Assembly: GCF_030123365.1 (NCBI RefSeq)
Contig: NZ_CP126107.1
Coordinates: 2,155,501 to 2,219,500 of the forward strand
DNA: 64,000 bases
From: Neobacillus sp. SuZ13
Lineage (GTDB): Bacteria; Bacillota; Bacilli; Bacillales; Cytobacillaceae
Direction: 5' to 3'
A model generated the notes under the pieces. That model saw only the letters and a list, made by a program, of their open reading frames with translations, did not search any database and was not told the DNA's origin. Shown piece by piece: positions 17,582 through 25,583 of the stretch. Both the position numbers and the translations under genes were made by a program. Every line of letters starts with the position of its first letter. Position 1 is the first letter of the stretch.

Positions 17582-18412
17582 ATGGTACATAATGACCCCC
17601 AATGGTCATTGAGAGATGGCAGCAATGAAGGATGGCAAATTAGAGCTGAAATTAGTCCAAAATGGGTTCGAGTGAAATTTGGGAGTGAATTTATCGCCGA
17701 CAGTAAACGTGTCGTTACCGTTACGGAAACGGGAAAACTGCCAGTCTATTATTTTCCATTAGCTGATATCCGGCACAAGAAGTTAATTAAATCAGATAAA
17801 CGAACGGTTGATTTAAATAAAGGAGAGGCCATTTATTGGCATATCAAAACAGGAGATAAAGTGATTGAGAACGCAGCTTGGAGTTTTCCAAATCCTCCAG
17901 AGAATAGTTCTGTTATTAGTGGTCTTATATCCTTTGTTTGGAATAAAGCAGACTCCTGGTACGAAGAAGAAGAAGAAGTATTTGTTCATGCGAGAGATCC
18001 TTACTCAAGAATTGATGCCATTCCCAGTGCTCGGCATGTCCAAGTAATAGTCGAGGGTGAAATTGTTGCAGACAGCAAGCGACCAGTCATTCTATATGAA
18101 ACAGGATTAACTCCTAGGTATTATTTGCCAAAAGAAGATATTAAACTGGATTTATTAATTCCGACTCAAACACAAACTCAGTGCCCATATAAGGGATTTG
18201 CAAAGTATTGGTCAGTTTCCATTAATGGAAAGGAATATAAGGATGTTGTCTGGAGCTATAATGACCCACTTCCAGAAGTGCATGAAATAAAAGGGTTGCT
18301 AAGCTTTTATAATGAAGCAGTGGATACATTATTAATTGACGGAGAAGTATGGTCATTAAACACAAACGATCGACTGCCATATAAAAAAGTGGTGGAAAGT
18401 TCATTGAAGTAA
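17582..18412 (+). CDS. Tandem DUF427 protein, copy 2
   Basis: A 276-residue paralogue of the protein at 8441 with the same two DUF427 domains (WVRVKFGSEFIADSKRV, LPVYYFPLADI, and TQCPYKGFAKYWS in the second half). ATG 17582 follows TAGGAGTGAGG and lies 19 nt after the lyase gene, so it ends the operon ahead of a terminator. The first domain has VDLNKGEAIYWH where copy 1 has HCPLKGDASYW, losing the Cys-Pro; the second domain keeps it. One copy at each end of the cluster points to related but distinct functions. Confidence 0.8.
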   Translation: MVHNDPQWSLRDGSNEGWQIRAEISPKWVRVKFGSEFIADSKRVVTVTETGKLPVYYFPLADIRHKKLIKSDKRTVDLNKGEAIYWHIKTGDKVIENAAWSFPNPPENSSVISGLISFVWNKADSWYEEEEEVFVHARDPYSRIDAIPSARHVQVIVEGEIVADSKRPVILYETGLTPRYYLPKEDIKLDLLIPTQTQTQCPYKGFAKYWSVSINGKEYKDVVWSYNDPLPEVHEIKGLLSFYNEAVDTLLIDGEVWSLNTNDRLPYKKVVESSLK

Positions 18413-18438
18413 TGGAGAATAAATAATCATGAATCGAG

Positions 18439-18473
18439 AAAGAACTGTAGACGAAATTTTCTACAGTTTCTTT
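18439..18473 (+). terminator. Terminator after the lyase/DUF427 operon
   Basis: ACTGTAGA and TTTCTACAGT pair around a short loop, followed by TTCTTT. Confidence 0.75.
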
Positions 18474-18530
18474 ATGGAATCATACTAAAACCTCAACCAG
18501 GACCAGGTATATTATTTTTAAAATTCACAG

Positions 18531-18661
18531 TTGATTTATAGGATTAATGCGTTTTATAATATAAACAATTAAGTGGAAAATTAAGAAAAAGCTGACTGGT
18601 CTTCTAGAGGCGCTTTATTTAGGATTAATTATGGTCCTAAATAGGGAGCCTCTTTATTTTT
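18531..18661 (+). promoter_or_regulatory. Promoter plus leader-RNA element 4
   Basis: TTGATT (18531-18536) and TATAAT (18555-18560) flank an 18-nt spacer with TATAGGATT. The leader hairpin has CTGG/CTAG arms (18596-18599 / 18604-18607), loop TCTT, GA/A internal loop and GCT/GGC outer pairs. It is followed by a 19-nt-arm terminator (18606-18624 / 18635-18653) and TTATTTTT. The next gene is a 52-codon ORF. Confidence 0.62.
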
Positions 18662-18754
18662 AAAGGGTATCCATGGAAATAAAACAAAAAAGGAGGCTCT
18701 GTTTAGAGTACATTTAGTCATAAAATGGGATAAAAAAGTGAAAGGGGAATTTTC

Positions 18755-18913
18755 ATGAACGATGGAGAGGTAAAAATGTGGATAAATGATTATTTAGATT
18801 TGTACCTGTATGCCAAAAGTATGAATGATGTTTTGTGGCAACAAGAAATTATAGAAAAACTACAACATCCCCAACATAATCTCATTAGAGAGGAAACATC
18901 AATTGATGTCTAA
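18755..18913 (+). CDS. Small acidic protein of 52 residues
   Basis: ATG 18755 is preceded by AAGGGG at the right distance. The product begins MNDGEVKMWINDYLDLYLYA and continues with KSMNDVLWQQEIIEKL, a plausible amphipathic helical protein. It is the first gene behind leader element 4. I do not recognise its family. The spacing, RBS and composition make it likely real. Confidence 0.5.
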   Translation: MNDGEVKMWINDYLDLYLYAKSMNDVLWQQEIIEKLQHPQHNLIREETSIDV

Positions 18914-19359
18914 AAATCATTTGAAGCTTCCCCATACTATTATAATCCCCATAAGCTGCGTAAGTAGTAATCTATATGTATCAGTCTGTCCTACCAAAAT
19001 ATTTAAAATTGTACCGGGCAGGATGTTCCTTCTATTACTAAACAACCTCATTAACAATGTTGCTTTTTTCCAATTTTGTTTTCTAGGGAAATTTTCTAGA
19101 AGAAAAATTAAGCTCACACTAGTTATAATTTTTCTCAATCTAATAGGCATAAAAAAATTTAGTTTCGAAAAACCGATGGCATGAACATTCAATGTGCATG
19201 CTTTTTTTATTAACATAAGAAGGCTGCAGACATAAAATAAACAAAAGATTGAAAACTTTCTTTCTCATGTTTTTATTTTCAGAAGTTTACTAATCATGTA
19301 AGGTTTATTCATACTTGTAGCCTTTTTAAAGAATTAACCATGATAAGGGTGGAATTGTG
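18914..19359. other. Intergenic region with a terminator
   Basis: Open frames exist on both strands but lack ribosome binding sites and have random-like hydrophobic composition. A terminator (GCATG... / ...GCATGC with seven Ts, about 19175-19210) lies inside. A weak hairpin with TTAC/GTAA arms followed by a poor AAGG/CCTT terminator near 19287-19336 could be a decayed leader element, but I do not count it. Confidence 0.4.
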
Positions 19360-20895
19360 ATGAATATTAAAGATAGCATTTTTGAAAAAGAAGGGCGGAA
19401 GTTTCCAGGGGCGACCTATTCAGAGGTAGTATTGGCCCCTGCTTATGAGCACGCTAAGCAATCCTTACTAGAGCCGATGCTTGCAGTCCATAAAGCCCAC
19501 CTGATTATGCTGGTGAAACAAGGGTTGTTGCAGGTGAGTGATGCTTCCCGAATCCTAGCCGGTATTTGTGCAGTTGATAAGGAGAAACTTCTTCAATCCA
19601 GCTATAATGGACAATATGAGGATCTTTTTTTCCTTGTAGAAAGTCAAATTATGAATGTTGCCGGAGAAATAGGTGGAAGTTTGCACCTTGCTCGGAGCCG
19701 GAACGATATGGGGCTTGCAATGTACAGAATGGTCCTTAGGGACAAGATTCTACTCGCCACCCGGGCGCTGCTTTCCTTTCAAGAAACACTTTTAAAGGTG
19801 ATTGACTCTCATAAGGAAACAATTGTACTGGGGCATACACATACGCAGCAGGCCCAGCCGATGACGTTCTCCCATTATCTTCTGGGAATGTACGATGTCG
19901 TTGACCGTGACTTAAAAAGATTGAAGGCAGCCTATGATACATGCAATGCCAGTCCTCTCGGCGCGGCGGCCCTCACTACGACCGGATTTCCAATTGATCG
20001 AAAGACAGTCGCAGAGCTATTAGGATTCCCGAAAATCATCAAGAGTGCCTATGATTCGATTAGCGGTGCCGATTATTTAGGGGAAATTGCAACAGCGATC
20101 CAATTAACCTTTATTAATCTCGGCCGGTTTTCACAAGACCTTCTCTTATGGTCCAGCCAGGAATTTTCAGCGATTCGTGTGGCAGACCCCTATGTTCAAA
20201 CAAGTTCCATTATGCCGCAGAAAAGAAATCCTGTTTCACTAGAGCATATTCGTGCATTAAGCTCAAGCGGTATTGGAAATGCTCAAACCGTACTTCAAAT
20301 GTTACATAACACACCATACGGTGATATAAACGATACCGAGGATGACCTTCAGCCGTATTTATGGAAGGGCCTGCACCTCATTGATCAAGTTTTTCGGTTA
20401 ACAAAAGTGGTGGTTGGAACACTTGAAGTAAATGAAGCACTGTTAAAAAGAAGGGCCAAAGAAAGTTTTGCGACGATAACGGAATTAGCAGACACGCTAT
20501 TTAGGGAAGCAAACATACCGTTCCGAACCTCACATTCCATAGCCAGCCAGGTGGTGAAAATTGCCTTGGCAAGGGGACTGAATGCTACTCATGTTACATC
20601 TGTAATCGTCGATGAAGCGGCAAAAGCAGTTGTCGGTGTTCATTTGAATTTACCGGAGGAGATCATTCGTACAGCAATGGATCCAGAACACTTTGTTAAG
20701 ATTCGGTCGCTTCCTGGCGGACCAGCACCGGAGGAAATGAAGCGTGCGATTGTAGAAAGAGAAGCTAGTCTACACCACCATGTTTCAGTATTCCATACCG
20801 AGGTTAATCGAATTAAAGTTTGTATGGAAAAACTTGATCAACTGACAAATCAATGGGGCAAAACGGATGAAGACACTATTAATACTGGAGATTGA
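19360..20895 (+). CDS. Argininosuccinate lyase / fumarase superfamily lyase, substrate unknown
   Basis: A 511-residue member of the ArgH-like branch. The fumarase-superfamily signature SSIMPQKRNPVSLEHIRAL holds the catalytic Ser loop; LARSRNDMGLAMYRM and HTHTQQAQPMTFSHYLLGMYD are the other conserved regions. ATG 19360 follows AAGGGTGG. Argininosuccinate lyase itself is usually next to argG, which is absent, and this copy sits in the sulfur island. C-N lyases of this branch also act on EDDS and other N- or S-succinyl compounds, so a role in releasing amine or sulfur from a succinylated compound is possible (inference). Confidence 0.75.
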   Translation: MNIKDSIFEKEGRKFPGATYSEVVLAPAYEHAKQSLLEPMLAVHKAHLIMLVKQGLLQVSDASRILAGICAVDKEKLLQSSYNGQYEDLFFLVESQIMNVAGEIGGSLHLARSRNDMGLAMYRMVLRDKILLATRALLSFQETLLKVIDSHKETIVLGHTHTQQAQPMTFSHYLLGMYDVVDRDLKRLKAAYDTCNASPLGAAALTTTGFPIDRKTVAELLGFPKIIKSAYDSISGADYLGEIATAIQLTFINLGRFSQDLLLWSSQEFSAIRVADPYVQTSSIMPQKRNPVSLEHIRALSSSGIGNAQTVLQMLHNTPYGDINDTEDDLQPYLWKGLHLIDQVFRLTKVVVGTLEVNEALLKRRAKESFATITELADTLFREANIPFRTSHSIASQVVKIALARGLNATHVTSVIVDEAAKAVVGVHLNLPEEIIRTAMDPEHFVKIRSLPGGPAPEEMKRAIVEREASLHHHVSVFHTEVNRIKVCMEKLDQLTNQWGKTDEDTINTGD

Positions 20896-21056
20896 TAAGA
20901 GGCGAATTGATGCCTAGAGACACAATGTGTAGTTGAGGATATCTTCTTTGCCTTTGCAGATGGCCCCATGCCCTGGACAAAAAAACAAGGTGATTACGAT
21001 GAAATCGGTTGATCTCGGGCAAGTCCAACATATTTAATTCTTGATGATTTGAATAT
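20896..21056. other. Intergenic region with possible coding relic
   Basis: An open frame without a good start reads VEDIFFAFADGPMPWTKKQ before a stop. The composition looks protein-like, so this may be the remnant of a lost gene. I could not name a parent family. Confidence 0.25.
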
Positions 21057-21083
21057 GAAGGTGTGCCTTCTTTATTTAATTTT
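21057..21083 (+). terminator. Terminator
   Basis: GAAGG (21057-21061), loop TGTG, CCTTC (21066-21070), then TTTATTTAATTTT. Confidence 0.65.
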
Positions 21084-21092
21084 AATTCCTAC

Positions 21093-21121
21093 TTTACACA
21101 TAGGAATTATAGGTTTATAAT
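21093..21121 (+). promoter_or_regulatory. Sigma-A promoter with CymR-like spacer site
   Basis: TTTACA (21093-21098), a 17-nt spacer starting CATAGGAATTATAGG, and TATAAT (21116-21121). The spacer carries the same GGAATT core seen in the other promoters of the island. It would drive the FbpA-like gene that follows. Confidence 0.65.
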
Positions 21122-21209
21122 AAAATTAATCTAATACAAATAGGTAATGGGACTGAATTTAAAGTTGTTTTTTCAAGGGAAAGTTATTTAAAACGCTGAA
21201 GGAGTGTTT

Positions 21210-21395
21210 ATGATGAGAAAAAACGAGGAAAAAAAGCGGCAAAAACTTATCAATAAACTCATTTTTTTAAACATATATAACAAAGAAGATCAACAGCTTT
21301 ATAATCTGCCACTGTCCAAATTAGAATATGAATATAGGAGATTTCAATTACAACACCATCCGCATGGTGAGTTTGGCTCTATTAAATTTGTATAA
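21210..21395 (+). CDS. FbpA-like small basic protein
   Basis: About 61 residues, resembling the Fur-regulated basic protein FbpA family. The pattern is KKRQKLINKLIFLNIYNKEDQQLYNLPLSKLEYEY, a short helix-turn-helix with basic start. The tail HHPHGEFGSIKFV is conserved-looking. AAGGAG precedes ATG 21210 (and ATG 21213). FbpA in Bacillus subtilis belongs to the iron-sparing response; here the promoter carries a CymR-like site rather than an obvious Fur box, so a sulfur-responsive homologue is possible (inference). Confidence 0.65.
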   Translation: MMRKNEEKKRQKLINKLIFLNIYNKEDQQLYNLPLSKLEYEYRRFQLQHHPHGEFGSIKFV

Positions 21396-21521
21396 AATAG
21401 ATTTACATGAAATTAGGAAAAGAGCGGTATAAGGCATTTTCAGTTAGACCACAAGATGTTACAGAGGCCGTATTTTTTAGAATTATTGATGTAATGTGGG
21501 ATTAAAATTAGTTTCTGGTCA

Positions 21522-21592
21522 ATAAATTAGTTAACTAGAGGCTCTCAATTCAAGGTGATAGTATCTTGAAATGAGGGCCTCTTATTTAAAAT
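21522..21592 (+). promoter_or_regulatory. Degenerate leader-RNA element 5
   Basis: The inner hairpin (TTAG/CTAG arms at 21527-21530 / 21535-21538, loop TTAA) and the 17-nt-arm terminator (21538-21554 / 21565-21581) match the other copies closely, the terminator being almost identical to that of element 2. The 5' GA and outer pairing strand are lost (ATAAA instead), and the T tail is weak (TTATTTAAAA). It looks like a decaying copy. Confidence 0.5.
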
Positions 21593-21662
21593 CACAATCA
21601 TCCACAGTAGTGGTGGAGACATCTGGATAATTAGTCAAAGATCAAACGGTGAGGATTAATTA

Positions 21663-21803
21663 TTGTACATATTTAAGAAGAATGGTATGGTTGAGGGAAA
21701 TGAAGTGGTATTCGTGGAAACCCATAAAAACTTCTATTTGTATTTATCAAATAAAATTGTGACCTTCCGTATGTCGGATAGGTCAATACAAACTATAACC
21801 TAA
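21663..21803 (+). CDS. Possible 46-residue protein
   Basis: A TTG start at 21663 follows GTGAGG. The product contains VEGNEVVFVETHKNFYLYLS and ends RSIQTIT. It lies directly after leader element 5. No family is recognised; the composition is protein-like but support is limited. Confidence 0.3.
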   Translation: MYIFKKNGMVEGNEVVFVETHKNFYLYLSNKIVTFRMSDRSIQTIT

Positions 21804-21816
21804 ACACTTAATATAT

Positions 21817-21975
21817 CTATCTTGCTTTTCTAAAGGACCTATATTCCTCTTCAAGTTCACTTAAAGTCAACTCAAAAAGGTGTTTGTCATTACTTTTAAA
21901 AACCCTCAAGGCTATCAACTTATCAATTAATAAATTTTTTTTCATCTCAACAGCCTCCCGAAGCATATTCTTCAT
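21817..21975 (-). CDS. FbpA-like small basic protein, second copy
   Basis: A 52-residue protein starting MKNMLREAVEMKKNLLIDKL and continuing with LFELTLSELEEEYRSF, a clear match to the FbpA pattern (basic N-terminal helix, LYELTLTELE-type motif). GGAGGTGTTTCGAA precedes ATG at 21975. It is convergent with the first FbpA-like gene at 21210 and shorter, without the HHPHGEF tail. Confidence 0.7.
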   Translation of the reverse strand: MKNMLREAVEMKKNLLIDKLIALRVFKSNDKHLFELTLSELEEEYRSFRKAR

Positions 21976-22054
21976 TTCGAAACACCTCCGAATATCCTCT
22001 AGTTATTTTTGTATTGAATCCTAATAGATTAATTATGAATTAGAAGAAATAAGA

Positions 22055-22828
22055 TTATAAAATCTCCATCTCCCTTTGGTTACGAGCAAATTTTTCAATA
22101 AACAAGCAGCATTGTTTAGCAATAAATTCTTTTTCATTATCCATAGAAGCCACGTGATAAGAGTTATAAAGTGGAATGTTTTCTTTGAAGTCAGATTGAA
22201 TCCGAGCCATGATATAATCTGTGTTTTCTGGGGGAACGACATGGTCTTCCACTGACTGAAAGGCCAACAAAGGACTCTTAACATTCGGTAATTTTTTGCG
22301 TGTTTCATCCATTAATGACAACAACTGTTGAATGGATCGGATAGGTGCTTTTTCATATGCAATTTCAAATACGTCTGCTGCTTTAATATCAGGAGATCCT
22401 TCATCAATAAAGCGAGGTAACTGCTTCACTCTATACTCCTCCATTACAGGAATAGTCGTCAACGCAGCATTGATCAACACCGCTCCTTGGATGTCGGAAT
22501 ATTTACTAGCAAGATTTAGTGTTAGAGTACCACCCATGGATTGGCCGATAATGAAGATATCACTGCACTGTTGGCGTAGGAAGTGATATCCATCTTCAAG
22601 ACTTTTAATCCAATCTTGGAAGTTGCATCTTTCCATATCCTCATAATGCGTGCCATGTCCTTTTAATCTTGGTCCGTAGACCGTATAACCTTGAGAAGCA
22701 ATATACTCTCCTAAAAAACGAATACTTTGGGGTGTCCCTACAAATCCGTGGGAAATCAAAATACCGATATCATTACCTTTAAAGAAAAATGGTTCTGCGC
22801 CTGGTAAAATGGGATATCTCTCTAACAT
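22055..22828 (-). CDS. Alpha/beta-hydrolase, Est30-like carboxylesterase
   Basis: A 257-residue serine hydrolase. The oxyanion motif HGFVG, nucleophile elbow GQSMGG, acid in SVEDHVVPPENT and His in NSYHVASMDNEKEF form the triad layout of Bacillus Est30-type monoacylglycerol lipases/carboxylesterases. No signal peptide is seen. The gene carries its own leader-RNA element upstream, so it belongs to the sulfur-island regulon. A thioester or ester-linked substrate is possible; nothing in the sequence decides it. Confidence 0.87.
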   Translation of the reverse strand: MLERYPILPGAEPFFFKGNDIGILISHGFVGTPQSIRFLGEYIASQGYTVYGPRLKGHGTHYEDMERCNFQDWIKSLEDGYHFLRQQCSDIFIIGQSMGGTLTLNLASKYSDIQGAVLINAALTTIPVMEEYRVKQLPRFIDEGSPDIKAADVFEIAYEKAPIRSIQQLLSLMDETRKKLPNVKSPLLAFQSVEDHVVPPENTDYIMARIQSDFKENIPLYNSYHVASMDNEKEFIAKQCCLFIEKFARNQREMEIL

Positions 22829-22851
22829 GTAAAAACTCCTTTCCCTTTGTT

Positions 22852-22961
22852 TAATAAAAAAGCACCTACCTCGATAGAGTTAGGTGCTTTTGGTGTACCA
22901 ATCAGCCATACGTTTCAAATAAGTTTCCCTAAATTGTAAACCAATTATTCCGATGAGTCAA
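22852..22961 (-). promoter_or_regulatory. Promoter plus leader-RNA element 6 (minus strand)
   Basis: Read on the minus strand, TTGACT (22961-22956) and TACAAT (22938-22933) flank a 17-nt spacer starting CATCGGAATAATT. The leader hairpin has TTGG/CCAA arms (22901-22898 / 22893-22890), loop TACA, a GA/A internal loop, and outer GCT/AGC pairs. A terminator with AGCACCTA/TAGGTGCT arms (22888-22861) and an A/T tail follows, ahead of the esterase start at 22828. The GCT/AGC pair is a compensatory change relative to GCC/GGC. Confidence 0.65.
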
Positions 22962-23136
22962 GTAGGGTATTGTGGGTGTTTTGCAAAATATTTAAAAAAA
23001 TCAATTGACAACTGGTGCATTAGAATATAAAGTTTAATCATAGTTTTAAAACCAAGTAAACAAGTTGGTTAAGTTGGTTAATTAGTTTTTGTTAATATAT
23101 ATAACCTAGTATCTTATAAAAATACTTATTTCTAAC

Positions 23137-23276
23137 TTGACTAATTGAAAATGTATAGATAAAATAGTGGTTAAATTTCCCAATAATTAAAATTTGGTAA
23201 AGAAAATACAAAATATGCTGATCGGACTACCGAAGGCTCCTTTTCTCTAATTAATGAGATCAGGGGCTTTTTTATT
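23137..23276 (+). promoter_or_regulatory. Promoter plus leader-RNA element 7, ahead of ssu genes
   Basis: TTGACT (23137-23142), a 17-nt spacer and TAAAAT (23160-23165). The leader hairpin has TCGG/CCGA arms (23222-23225 / 23230-23233), loop ACTA, GA/A internal loop and GCT/GGC outer pairs. A terminator (23236-23247 / 23256-23267) with TTTTTTATTT follows. It precedes the sulfonate operon by about 150 nt. The spacer lacks a clear GGAATT. Confidence 0.63.
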
Positions 23277-23423
23277 TACTTAATTCCGATTAAATAAATA
23301 GGTTTAATGGATATAATTTTTCATATTTTCTTATCAGTCCACTGAAAGGAAGTGATACATTGTGTGTTATTAAAAAATATTTCAGAATCTACCAAAATAA
23401 TAGAAAAAATGGAGGAGTCATAC

Positions 23424-24413
23424 GTGATTAAAAAAAATAAAAATCAATGGTGGTTGGCATTTATCTTACTTTTGTCCTTTTTGGTAAGTGGGTGCAGTTC
23501 TTCCACCTCAGGTGAAGGCAAAGAAACTGCTTCAGAAAGTAAGGAATCAAAGGTCATTAATATTGGTTATCAAAAATTCGGTACCTTAAACATCTTAAAG
23601 GCAAAAGGAACCTTGGATAAAGATTTAAAATCACTTGGATATACGGTGAAATGGACCGAGTTTCCTGGAGGCCCACAATTGCTTGAGGCAATGAATGTAG
23701 GAAGTTTGGACTTTGGCCATACAGGAGAAGCGCCGCCCATTTTTGCTCAAGCCGCAGGTGCCCCGCTCGTTTATTTTGCCAATGCAACCGCCAATCCAAA
23801 AGGAGAAGCAATTTTAGTACCTAAAAATTCATCAATTAAAACGCTGAAAGATTTAAAAGGAAAGAAAATCGCATTAAATAAAGGTTCAAATGTTCATTTC
23901 CTATTAGTCGAAGCATTAGAAAAAGCCGGTATTCCATACAGTGATATTCAAACCGTCTTCTTGGCTCCTGCAGATGCGCGAGCAGCGTTTGAAAAAGGAG
24001 ATGTAGATGCCTGGGTGATTTGGGATCCCTTCTTAGCAGATGCCCAGCTGGCTACGGATGCAAGGATCTTAGCAGATGGAACAGGCTTAGTAAACAACCG
24101 CGAGTTTTTCTTAGCTACCAATCAATTTGCAAAGGACAATCCTAAAGTATTAGACGTCATTTATAAAGAATTAGAAAAAACTGATCAATGGGTGGAAAAG
24201 AATCCAAAGGAAGCCGCCAAATTCCTTGCGCCTCAAATTGGAATGAGTGTGGATACATTAGAATTAACACTCAATCGAAGAACATTTGGATTAGAAAAAA
24301 TGAGTGAACAAACGGCAAAGGATCAACAACAAATCGCTGATGTATTCTACAACCTTAAATTAATTCCAGAAGATATTGAGGTACAAGAAGCACTTTTAAA
24401 AACTAATCATTAA
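23424..24413 (+). CDS. ssuA: Aliphatic sulfonate-binding lipoprotein
   Basis: A 329-residue binding lipoprotein for sulfonate import. The lipobox is LVSGC after a hydrophobic helix. The body has [55 protein letters not shown] and [12 protein letters not shown], all SsuA hallmarks. GTG 23424 lies 8 nt after GGAGG (23411-23415); the open frame extends upstream without support. It heads the order ssuA-ssuD-ssuC-ssuB. Confidence 0.93.
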   Translation: MIKKNKNQWWLAFILLLSFLVSGCSSSTSGEGKETASESKESKVINIGYQKFGTLNILKAKGTLDKDLKSLGYTVKWTEFPGGPQLLEAMNVGSLDFGHTGEAPPIFAQAAGAPLVYFANATANPKGEAILVPKNSSIKTLKDLKGKKIALNKGSNVHFLLVEALEKAGIPYSDIQTVFLAPADARAAFEKGDVDAWVIWDPFLADAQLATDARILADGTGLVNNREFFLATNQFAKDNPKVLDVIYKELEKTDQWVEKNPKEAAKFLAPQIGMSVDTLELTLNRRTFGLEKMSEQTAKDQQQIADVFYNLKLIPEDIEVQEALLKTNH

Positions 24414-24430
24414 AAAAGGGGACTAAAAAA

Positions 24431-25570
24431 ATGAACGTATTCTGGTTTATTCCAACACACGGTGATTCAAGATATTTAGGAGTTACAACAGGAGGCAGGG
24501 CAGTTACCCTGCCTTACCTAAAACAGGTGGCACAAGCAGTTGATGAGTTAGGTTTTACTGGGGCTTTACTTCCAACAGGAAGATCTTGCGAAGATTCATG
24601 GGTGGTAGCATCAAGTTTAATTTCCGTTACCTCACGAATGAAATTTCTAGTAGCCGTGCGGCCCGGTCTAAGTTCTCCATCACAAGCCGCTAGAATGGCA
24701 GCCACATTTGATCGTTTATCAAATGGCCGGTTATTAATCAATGTGGTAACCGGAGGAGATCCTGTTGAATTGGCAGGAGATGGTCTTCATTTAAACCATA
24801 CGGAACGCTATGAATTAACGGATGAATTTCTGACAATATGGAGGGATTTATTAGAAAAAGGAGAGGCCAACTTTTCTGGAGACTACTTAACTATAGATAA
24901 TGGAAAGCTGCTATATCCTCCTGTTCAACAACCTTATCCGCCTCTTTATTTCGGAGGATCTTCAGAAATTGGGCAAGAAATCGCTGCTAAGCATGTCGAT
25001 TACTACTTAACATGGGGAGAACCGCCTGCGAAAGTGGCAGAAAAAATTAACGAGGTAAAAAAATTAGCGGAAAAGCAGGGCCGAACCGTTCGTTTTGGTA
25101 TTAGATTGCATGTCATTGTGAGAGAAACAGAGCAGGAAGCATGGGCGGCAGCGAATGATTTGATTAAATATGTAGATGATGATTTAATTGCCTCCTCTCA
25201 AAAGATCTTTTCGCGGTTTGATTCGGTTGGACAGCAGAGAATGTCGGAATTACACAATGGAAGTAAGGACCAATTAGAAATAAGTCCGAATTTATGGGCA
25301 GGAGTAGGCCTTGTTAGAGGAGGAGCAGGGACAGCTTTAGTAGGAGATCCTGAAACGGTAGCACAAAGAATGAAGGAATATGCTGACCTTGGAATCGAAA
25401 CCTTTATCCTATCAGGATATCCACACTTAGAAGAAGCGTACCGTGTATCTGAGTTATTATTCCCGCATCTTCCATTAGCAAAGGCTGATCCTCAATCTGG
25501 TTCAACGAATATCATCAGTCCATTTGGAGAAATTGTTGCAAACAACGAATTGCCGAAAGTCTTAAAGTGA
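24431..25570 (+). CDS. ssuD: FMNH2-dependent alkanesulfonate monooxygenase
   Basis: Cleaves the C-S bond of alkanesulfonates with FMNH2 and O2, releasing sulfite. The 379 residues carry the SsuD-specific start [55 protein letters not shown] and [17 protein letters not shown] 24431 follows an AAAAAAGGGGAC ribosome binding site, 17 nt after ssuA. The partner FMN reductase (ssuE) is encoded about 2 kb downstream. Confidence 0.95.
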   Translation: MNVFWFIPTHGDSRYLGVTTGGRAVTLPYLKQVAQAVDELGFTGALLPTGRSCEDSWVVASSLISVTSRMKFLVAVRPGLSSPSQAARMAATFDRLSNGRLLINVVTGGDPVELAGDGLHLNHTERYELTDEFLTIWRDLLEKGEANFSGDYLTIDNGKLLYPPVQQPYPPLYFGGSSEIGQEIAAKHVDYYLTWGEPPAKVAEKINEVKKLAEKQGRTVRFGIRLHVIVRETEQEAWAAANDLIKYVDDDLIASSQKIFSRFDSVGQQRMSELHNGSKDQLEISPNLWAGVGLVRGGAGTALVGDPETVAQRMKEYADLGIETFILSGYPHLEEAYRVSELLFPHLPLAKADPQSGSTNIISPFGEIVANNELPKVLK

Positions 25571-25583
25571 AGGGGTAATAAAC

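Noticed and set aside
18903..19216. Open frames on both strands of 93 and 99 codons
   Set aside because: No ribosome binding sites, random hydrophobic composition, overlap with each other and with a terminator.
19360..20895. Plain argininosuccinate lyase (argH)
   Set aside because: No arginine-pathway neighbours and a location in the sulfur island; the superfamily signature alone does not set the substrate.
7999..23276. Leader RNAs as known riboswitches (S-box, T-box, preQ1, guanidine, THF)
   Set aside because: None of the conserved cores I know for those classes is present; the only conserved part is the short hairpin with GA/A internal loop plus terminator.
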